Below, piece by piece: positions 55,943-64,000 of a DNA stretch of 64,000 nucleotides. The stretch comes from Zoroaster sp. YZ-2022 (lineage: Eukaryota > Echinodermata > Asteroidea > Forcipulatida > Zoroasteridae). The notes beneath the pieces were generated by a model. That model was not told the DNA's origin. It did not search any database and saw nothing but the letters and a program-made list of their open reading frames with translations. Positions within the stretch are counted from its first letter, which is position 1. Each line of letters starts with the position of its first letter. Location of the stretch: assembly GCA_029582265.1 (NCBI GenBank), contig CM055817.1:22822161-22886160 (forward strand), given 5' to 3'. The translations under genes and the position numbers were made by a program.

Positions 55943-58900
55943 CAGGGCCGGACTTAGGTTGTGGGGGGCCCGAGGCCGAAATTAATCAGGGGGCCCTCTG
56001 ATGAGCAGGTGAGTATATAACACGTGTAGTTTGCTAAACGCTGGCCGCAGCATGCCATGTTAAATTAGAAGGAACCATTTATATACCAACATTGTGTAAT
56101 GACGAGGGCATATTATAGAGATATACTAAGGAAAGCTAACGCGCAATCTGCGCGTAATGATAAGTTGAAGACTTGAAGTGCACTTTATATTAGATTATAC
56201 GTCAACTTAGTCACTGTCACAGGATCATTTTGGACACCAGGCTAAAATGCCAATTTCTGGCATTTAAATTTACTACCATTTAAGTGGATCCGAAGTTTAC
56301 ATCCATTAATAAATAGTTTTTTTTCTAGCCTTCTCGTTGGTAAATTGCTTAATGACAATGTCAACATCGATGTTCTTTAGCACATCAGGCTCAGTGGCAA
56401 GAATGCTCAGATATACAAGTCTAGATTGACCCATTTCGGAACGAAGATGATTCTTTATCAGCTTCAGTTTCGAGAACGATCGTTCACCACTGCAATTAGA
56501 TACCATAAGCGACAAGTAAATCCTGAGTAGTACTTCGACGTTTGGGAATGCATCAGATATGTTCTTCTGTAGCAATAATCTGTACATATCAATTTCAGTT
56601 GCCTCCGTCAGGGGAATGCATTGTTGAATCAGTGCTTGAAATGAATCATCTCATCAGAGAGTTCTATAGCCAGATCATCATTGTAAACTCCAGTTAGCTT
56701 TGAGCATGCTTCCCGTATGTCTGCCACGGCCATTTTCTTCAAATTGCGAAGAAATCCGAATATGTTACTCAACTCCATGTATGCGTTAGTGCGTTTTTGT
56801 AACTGAGAGAGCAATATGTCGACAATGTAGACAGCGCCATTCACTCGAAAAGACTCTTCAGGGCTCATACTTGCTTCGGGCGCGCGTCCATAATCCAGCG
56901 GATCCAGGCGCACATTTCGATTCCTATGTCGTGTATGATGGGCAAATGCGTCTGTACCCGATCGTTTAATTCCCTCAGCGACGAATTCTTGGAAGCGTTC
57001 ATCGTCTCTCATTGATGCTACAAACACTGATAACGATTGCAGAAGTTCCACAGCCGTGTTGAGGTCAATTGTTGCAGATTGAAGCGATTTGCTTGTACGG
57101 TTAAATCTTTCCAGGATGGTTGCCCAGAAACCAGCATAGAAACCAGTCTCTAACTTACACATGGAGCTGTACAATCCATATGCAGTGTTTCTAGTGTCAC
57201 CCTTCTGAAGATCATCATTTGCAAGTTCGTCAAGCACTTTCATAAATACATGGTATCCGTTAACAAGTGCCCTAGTTGCATCGTGATGTGCAGACCACCG
57301 GGTATCACTTAGTCGTTTGGGAACTTGTAAACCTTCCCCCTGTAGGGCAGTTTTCAGTAAAGTAAATCGCATTGTAGATCCTGTAAAAAATACGTAAATT
57401 TGCTCCACAAAATCAAAGAAAGCTATCACCGATCTACATGATCCAACTGCAGATTGACCCACTAAGTTCAATGAATGTGCGAAACAAGGCACAAACTGGG
57501 CCAATGGATTTTCTCGTCTTATTATAGCCTGCATACCATTATACCGGCCACTCATGTTTGCCGCATTGTCATATGATTGGCCTCTGCAGTTTGCAATATC
57601 TATGCCTATAGTTCTGAAGAAACTTAACAGAGCTGTCGCTTGTTGCTCGCCTGTATGGCCGGTATTATCTAAAAATGTTAAGAACCGCTCCACTGGCACA
57701 CCATTCTCAATATATCGCACTACTACAGTCAGCTGATCGGTATGACTCACGTCAGGGGTAGAGTCAACTGTAAACGAAAAGTATTTGGCTTGCTGCAGCC
57801 TTGACACAATGTCTTCTCTTACCCTCATTCCTAGAATCGCAATCAGTTCTTCACAGATAGTCGAAGAAAGATAGTTAGTATGACCTGTGCCTTTGTTTGC
57901 ATGTGTCTGAATATGTTTCGCTAGAAAGACGTCATATTTTGCCAGGAACTCCAGCATACCAAGATAATTTCCGTTACGATGCGTTCCAATAATTTCATCG
58001 GTTCCACGGAATGATAGCCCACGTTCAGCAAGGAATGTGATGACATCGATGCATCTCTTAAGCACTTCCCGCCAGTACCTTTGGATTTCACCACTTTGCA
58101 CAGCAAGCTCATGGTCAATACGACCAGAAACCGTTGATCTCTTCGAAAAAGTGACAAAATTTTCACAGTGACAAGTTGAGCGCTCATGATCTTCTAAAGT
58201 CCGAGTTGCATTTTTCCAGTTATCAAATCCCTCAAAAGACAGGGCACCGACACCACCAAACAGTTTGCACATAAGACAGTATATGTTACCAGTTGAACTC
58301 GAATAGCAGAGCCATGACCGCTTAATAATTTCACCATTGTGAATTTTCCTATGAAATAGTCCTTTCGTGCACGAGCGGGACTTTCGTCCCTTTTCACCTG
58401 TTTCTCTGACGGATGTCTCGAAAGGGCCATCACATTTAAGTAGTCCAGTTATATCACAAGAAACCCAGTGGTCAATCATGTCTGATGTGGTCACAGAAGG
58501 CCATACACCGATGTCATTACTAAACCCGAGTTCTTCTCCAGTATCATCAGTGTGAGTCACAGTGTCTGACTCATCCAGGTTTGGATTGGTTGAACACTGG
58601 GATGCATCATCATCATCAGGTGTACCACTACTTGATGTACATGGTAACAGTTGCGTATCATTATCAACGCCACCAATAACGCTTGTAGTTGATTTTGTTT
58701 CAAAATATTCTGACAGTTTTTTAGTCTTTCTCGTAAGTGACGTTTCTCGTTCATCCTTGTTTTTTAATCTCTTCCTTTTTTCAGCTCCACTGAGATATTG
58801 CCTCGGAGCTCTCGATTTATGACGATCTTCCATTCTTCCTGGTCCATGACTCATGCGCAAGTGGGTGGATTATCTGGTCTGGTATAATCCTGCAATTAAC

Positions 58901-59994
58901 AACAGAAAGAAGACACACATTAACAAAAATGAAAAACAATATTATATTATTATTATTCCAACTCTTCATAACTACCATAAGTACTGTAGCGTCTTAATCT
59001 TACAGGCTACAGGTAGAGAACAGTCGAAACGCGCTCTTTTGGAATGTCATCGAATATGTATTTAGCTTCTCCAACATATAATGAATGAACCGGGCAACCG
59101 GCGAACGAGCGGTTTACTGAAATAAACATAAACATGAGCATGTCTTAATACATAGCCTACCCAAGATGGTATAAGAAATTGTATAATGGTTAATGTAAAT
59201 ATATGTGTTAATGTATAATGATTAATACAAATATATGCATGCCCAAAGGCAAACTGTGGCAGGCAAACACCAAGGATGTCTCTCAATTACCTAATAATCT
59301 GCAATAACCATATTCTGGCATAGCGCCCTCATTCGGATAAATAAATGGACGTGAGCCATCATCTGTCATCACATGAAACACGAACTCACAAACAGCTGGT
59401 CTGAGCTGGAGTTTGGTCGCCATTACGCTAACACATTACCGTGGGCTATACTGCGGGGATTACAGACAGTGAACCCTATATATGCAATCACTGTGCTAAT
59501 ATTCGTTTTCATATCACGTTAAAAACCGAAGTTCTAACATCATATGCTACGACCAGATCTGACCATTTAACTAATTAATCATAATTAATTAGTGAATATA
59601 TATGTATTAAGTTACTCACCAACTGTTTGTTGACACAAAAACGGATTGGAACTTCATGAAATATATGAAATAGTACGGACGACCTTTTGGCAGCTTTAAC
59701 TTTTGTCTTAGCTATCTTGGATAAAAATAGGTGGCGCTATAGGTAAATACCCTGCCGCTACAAGTACCATACCAAATTATTTGTTGTTGTAAACTATTAT
59801 AGTCGTTATTATGAAATCAATATTGTCAAAGATACTAGCAGTGACAAAATGATACTAAGTTTGAGGAGGTGGATTGAGGGGTTTGGGAGTTATAAATGTG
59901 TGTTAAATATTTTTGTTATCTAATGTGGGGGGGCCCCTAAATGTGGGGGGCCCGAGGCCAAGGCCTCGGTGGCCCTGCCTTTAATCCGGCGCTG
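55943..59994. mobile_element. hAT transposon (ZMYM1-like), 4052 bp, 8-bp target duplication
   Basis: Perfect 8-bp duplication CATCAAGC at 55935-55942 and 59995-60002. Imperfect inverted ends CAGGGCCGGACTTAGG and CAGCGCCGGATTAAAGG, followed inward by GGGGGGCCCGAGGCC on both sides. One transposase gene on the minus strand. The 58861-59990 part is its 5' region and shows no other gene. Confidence 0.95.
56306..58860 (-). CDS. hAT transposase, TTF finger + DUF4371 + hAT dimerisation (one frameshift)
   Basis: The first frame (58860-56629, 743 codons, likely start at the second Met, MEDRHKSRAPRQYLSGAEKR) has a basic N-terminus, a TTF-type finger (WLCYSSSTGNIYCLMCKLFG, HERSTCH), and the DUF4371/RNase-H-like core with KYFSFTVDSTPDVSH, CRGQSYDNAANMSGRYNGMQ, CFAHSLNLVG and the RLSDTRWSAHHDA RW motif. 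A one-base loss near 56640 shifts the frame. The hAT C-terminal dimerisation region (SNCSGERSFSKLKLIKNHLR, LSILATE) continues to 56306. It would act in the nucleus to cut and join the element. Near-intact and therefore young. It most resembles ZMYM1-like domesticated and mobile hATs. Confidence 0.9.
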
Positions 59995-60394
59995 CATCAA
60001 GCTAAGCTCGCTCCACGGCATCAGATTATTGACATATTAATAAATGGATCCATTGTGCTAACCTTGATAGCGTCAGTGAAGCCATGAAACTTATTAAATC
60101 AATTAATTTCATAATGGCTGTCTTGGTGTTATTACGTTGAGTCATTGGCAGTCTAGTCATTTTCCATGGATAATTTAAGTCAGTGCACACCAATGTCTGA
60201 TATTGTATCCACACTTAAGAACCATGAGACATGTTCACAAATGATTCTGTGAATGTTCCAGCTTATTTCATGTTGTAATTTTTAGGAGAAATAAGTGAAA
60301 TGCATTTTGCTTATTTGTATTCATTGTTATGTGGAAATGGATCACCAACTGGGTGATCCATTTCAGATGGAATCACTTGTCTGTTAGTTTTATC
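59995..60394. repeat. upstream region of lectin 3, right of hAT
   Basis: Resumes the 250-bp unit (ATTATTGACATATTAATAAA, GCCATGAAACTTATTAAATC), matching 44330-44700. Confidence 0.8.
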
Positions 60395-60545
60395 AAAACA
60401 TCATCCACGGTCACAAATTTCTATGAATTCTAATCTTTGGCAATACCTTCTCTGACTGCAGTATTTTGACTTCATTACTGGTACATGTATTAGACCAAAT
60501 TCAAGAGCACTCATTTAGTGGAATTTGATGTCATGAAGGCAATAT
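60395..60545 (-). promoter_or_regulatory. orphan copy of the lectin upstream block
   Basis: AATTTCTATGAA, CCTTCTCTGACTGCAGTATT, TTACTGGTACATGTAT and CACTCA...GTGGAATTTGAT line up with the blocks just upstream of the three lectin genes (43790-43910, 48540-48665, 55495-55610), but no lectin reading frame follows it on the minus strand. It may be the remains of a fourth copy. Promoter function is inferred only from position. Confidence 0.5.
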
Positions 60546-61325
60546 TGACTTCAACATAATAATGGTTTATATTGATCATGCAAAGCATGTTCATCATGGG
60601 TTCTTCATCAAGCATGTCTTAAGTTTATCTATAGCACGACCGACCATGGTATCGTAATTACAGCAGAATCAATATTTGTAATAGTAGACTTTACTTCCAT
60701 TTAATTGGCGATGCTTAACTTGGTCTATATCACCTAGCAACACCTACGTAATCTGTCCATCAAGTCTGACTTATACAATTATACAGTTATAGCTACTGCT
60801 CCTTTGCATGAAATGTGTATAGATTGAGATTGATGGTATCACTGTAGGTTGAGATAATTACCTTGACAGCCCAACCAATAATTTAGACGTTTTTTGCCAA
60901 GTGCTGCAAATATGAAATTTACATGTATGTAGGTTTCTTTGAGTAATTTTTGGAATAAATTTTGTATATCAATAACACTGTACAATATTTCTTGGCATTT
61001 ATTTACGAGGTGTCCTAAAATGTCAAAATATTTGGTTGTAACAACAAAATAAAAGAATTAGAAATGAAAAGAAATTTATCTGAGTCTGAGTCAATACCCT
61101 GTTTAGCAATGCCTTTACACTGATCCTAAATGGAAGTGCATATACAGATGTGACAGTTGGTACATACAGGTATTGGTGGTGCCAGCTCCAAAAAGCTGGG
61201 GGGGGGGGGGGGGAGGGGGTAAGCTTAAATTTTAGGTTGGGAAAAAACTAATTTTTAATGGCAATTAAGGTAATCTGATATTACAACACACAAGACATTG
61301 GGATTTACACCAGTGGAATTCTTGT
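60546..61325. other. intergenic
   Basis: No gene seen. G17-like run at 61199-61216. Confidence 0.5.
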
Positions 61326-61329
61326 ATTT

Positions 61330-62155
61330 TGGATCGAGTCCTTATAATTATATAGTAATAATGACTAGGCTCAGTTGCAAAGCATTTGTGATCAAGTCCA
61401 TATATAGTAATAATGACTAGGCTCAGTTGCAAAGCATGAGAGATAAAGTCCATATATAGTAATAATGACTAGGCTCAGTTGCAAAGCATTAGAGATAAAG
61501 TCCATATATAGTAATAATGCCTAGGCTGAGTTGCAAAGCATTAGAGATAAAGTCCATATATAGTAATAATGCCTAGGCTGAGTTGCAAAGCATTAGAGAT
61601 AAAGTCCATATACAGTAATAATGCCTAGGCTCAGTTGCAAAGCATGAGAGATGAAGTCCATATATAGTAATAATGCCTAGGCTGAGTTGCAAAGCATTTG
61701 TGATCAAGTCCATATATAGTAATAATGACTAGGCTGAGTTGCAAAGCATTTGTGATCAAGTCCATATATAGTAATAATGACTAGGCTGAGTTGCAAAGCG
61801 TTTGGGATCAAGTCCATATATAGTAATGACTAGGCTGAGTTGCAAAGCATTTGGGATCAAGTCCATATATAGTAATAGTGACTAGGCTGAGTTGCAAAGT
61901 GTTTGGGATCAAGTCCATATATAGTAATAATGACTAGGCTGAGTTGCAAAGTGTTTGGGATCAAGTCCATATATAGTAATAATGACTAGGCCGAGTTGCA
62001 AAGTGTTTGGGATCAAGTCCATATATAGTAATAATGACTAGGCTGAGTTGCAAAGTGTTTGTGATCAAGTCCATATATAGTAATGACTAGGCTGAGTTGC
62101 AAAGTGTTTGTGATCAAGTCCATATATAGTAATGACTAGGCTGAGTTGCAAAGTG
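61330..62155. repeat. 52-bp minisatellite, about 16 copies
   Basis: Unit GACTAGGCTGAGTTGCAAAG...CAAGTCCATATATAGTAATAAT. Some copies lack one AAT and are 49 bp. CATTAGAGATAAAG and CATTTGTGATCAAG variants are grouped. Confidence 0.95.
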
Positions 62156-62534
62156 GGCATAAATTAGTTTTTCTTAATGTTCTTTTGCTAAGGGGCAGTG
62201 ATTCAGGGCTGGAATTCTGCACTTGGGTGTATACTGGTGGGTTGAGGGGAAGAAATAAACTCATGCTGCCGCCACTGTGTTCAGGCTTAGTCAATACCAA
62301 ACTCTACAATTCCTCTGCATTGGTGCTAATAACAGGACTGTATTTACAATCATGACATCACTCTCAAAAGGAGTGTATTGTGGGTGACTTGTCAGCATAA
62401 GTGATAGCTTTACTTTGTCCATGAGTTAAGTTTGTATTGTGCTTTAAAGGTTCCAATAAGCTACACTAGTAACTGTAAATAGAGTAGTCATAGAGACCGT
62501 AAATCATTACATCTACTTGGGAAAGATCACATTT
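62156..62534. other. intergenic
   Basis: No supported feature. Confidence 0.5.
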
Positions 62535-63060
62535 GAAAATGAAACATGCGAAGAAGTGAAAAGAAGAATCGAACTGGCATGGGTTAAATTTGGAAAACTC
62601 GGCTTCATCCTACGAGACCAATGTCACTAAGAAGAAAGGTCTTTAACCAATGCATCATACCAGTAATATCCTATGGTGAGGAGACCTTGTCTACCAAAAA
62701 ACAAATTACAAAGAAGCTGCGTGTTGCAGAAAGGGCCGTGGAGAGGATAATTGTGGGTGTTACAATTAGGAGAGATCTCAAGGAGACGACTAGAATACAG
62801 TAATCAAAACTAGAAAATGGAGATGGGCTGGACACCTCGCCAGACGGACATGACAATAGATAGATACACCAAATTACAGACTGGACTCCAAGAACACAAG
62901 TCAAAAAGAGATGCCGACAAAAGAGAAGATGGAGAGATGAGATCAGAGACTACCGTGGAAAAACATGGTGGAACAACTGGCACAAGAGCAGTGGAATATT
63001 GGTGAAGAGATCTTCCTTCAACAATGGGGTGAAAAGCTACGTGTTGTCTGTTGCGTGAGT
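62535..63060 (+). pseudogene. LINE reverse-transcriptase 3' fragment, frameshifted
   Basis: Pieces in different frames: RRIELAWVKFGKL, MSLRRKVFNQCIIPVISYG, KLRVAERAVERII, KWRWAGHLAR, RRWRDEIRDYRGKTWWNNW. This is the C-terminal half of RTE/CFDP2-like LINE proteins with several indels. A different, older copy from 19510-19812. Confidence 0.85.
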
Positions 63061-63446
63061 TTCTGCTAGCTGCATCCAGTCACATCTAATTTGTACCCCA
63101 TTAAGTTCTGAACTACCAAGTGACATCCATTGCTTATACCATGAGGCTCTCAAGCAAATTAGCCAAACTCATGACAGTGCTTATCGTGTATGCACTTATT
63201 TGGAGTATAATACTGTGGACTGGGTTATAGAAGTTTAGTACACTTCATATAGGCATTACAATTTTGCGTACAGTGTGTATTAGTCAAGACACGCTTCAGA
63301 ATGTTTAAACAATCCATCATATTTATCAATATTATTTCATTTGAGGTTTCATTTGAATTTTAATATTGAAATAGTTTTGCTCTATTTGTAATTTTATTAA
63401 TACGATTTTATTGACTAATAATTTGACAAATTTGAAGAGAGTTGTT
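63061..63446. other. intergenic
   Basis: No supported feature. Confidence 0.5.
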
Positions 63447-64000
63447 CACATATTACGATGCTTTATTACCACAGAATTACCAAACACAAATAAAACAATC
63501 AAATGATTGAATAGAATAATTAATTACAGCAATATGATGATTAGAATGACCCTTTGTTATTGAGATATTAATTCCTGAATGGAATTCAACTGTTTCTTTA
63601 GTGATCTTGTTAGATTTCAGACTTTGTAGGTAGGGTTGATGATACAGAATTGATGATGTCATTATAAAACACCATTTTGCCTTAAACATTAAAGCCCCAA
63701 TACACCTTTGGTTAAAGTCATTATGTTCATTTATACTTGATGAGTATCAAGAAATATGTATAGAAACCAATCTGTAAAAGTTGCAGCTCTCATTCCAAAT
63801 GTTTTCCTTGATGAAATGTTCATTAACAAAGCATATAAATACAATAAGTGGCTGAAATTATACATTTTTATAATGATTTTTGTTTTCCTGTTTTCTCTTC
63901 AATTAAATCACTTCAGATTGAATACTTTCTCAGGATAATTGTTACCTTACCAACTTTGATCAAGTCAACTTTTAGATGATAGTTTTATAATTGGATAATT
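63447..64000. repeat. unit D 3' block (fourth copy, runs off the window)
   Basis: Starts CACATATTACGATGCTTTAT and has the empty ISL2EU site near 63699. If the pattern holds, a fourth lectin gene lies just right of the window. Confidence 0.85.

Noticed and set aside
32737..63689. 60-70 codon minus-strand frame (MTSSILYHQPYLQ) repeated in the blocks
   Set aside because: Shared ancestry, variable length, no domain or signal. No sign of selection.
39643..63938. 60-codon frame (MYRNQSVKVAALIPNVF) kept in all four duplicated blocks (39643, 45247 region, 51923, 63756)
   Set aside because: Between units A and C all five differences I can see change the amino acid, and unit B ends early. This looks like shared descent of non-coding DNA, not a selected microprotein.

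Overview
This is a 64 kb piece of an animal nuclear genome. The coding sequence is split by GT-AG introns, the DNA is AT-rich, and it is crowded with tRNA-derived SINEs, MITEs, LINEs, Penelope-like elements and cut-and-paste transposons. A CUB/LDLa/LRR G-protein-coupled receptor of the GRL101/relaxin-receptor type, fibrinogen-related lectins with a PAN module, and SINEs with a long tRNA-unrelated body all suggest a marine invertebrate. An ambulacrarian (echinoderm or hemichordate) is my best guess, but the sequence alone does not fix the phylum.

Region 1 (1-24.2 kb, + strand) holds what looks like one complete 19-exon gene, 1707-24228. It encodes a predicted 1378-residue receptor: signal peptide, four CUB domains alternating with six LDLa modules and one degenerate module, LRRNT, about five leucine-rich repeats, a type C LGR hinge and a 7TM domain with DRY, CWMP and NPxxY motifs. 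All ectodomain exons join in phase 1 and all LRR exons in phase 2, and the whole model stays in frame. The introns are loaded with SINEs, MITEs, minisatellites and remnants of three kinds of Penelope-like element (PLE). Three hammerhead ribozymes with complete cores and base-pairing stems can be drawn by hand (1365-1403, 11930-11983, and 18438-18483 on the minus strand), plus three decayed ones.

Region 2 (24.2-30.6 kb, mostly minus strand) is retroelement territory: a PLE 3' end, a nearly full-length LINE with a PHD finger, AP endonuclease and reverse transcriptase, and a separate intact L1-type ORF1 followed by its own A-rich tail.

Region 3 (30.7-64 kb) is a segmentally duplicated block carrying three intronless PAN + fibrinogen-domain genes on the minus strand. 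The middle copy (47425-48465) is intact, the first has a nonsense codon and the third a 26-bp deletion. A fourth upstream block (60.4 kb) and a fourth downstream block (63.4 kb) have no gene between them in this window. The first unit is interrupted by a 6.6-kb ISL2EU transposon (32963-39586) carrying THAP, DDE transposase and SWIM/YqaJ/PHD genes. The other units supply empty sites that show a 2-bp AT target duplication. The third unit is interrupted by a 4.05-kb hAT element (55943-59994) with a perfect 8-bp target duplication. The three lectin copies are close to each other up to the calcium site and then diverge sharply in the ligand-pocket half, the pattern expected of a diversifying recognition protein.
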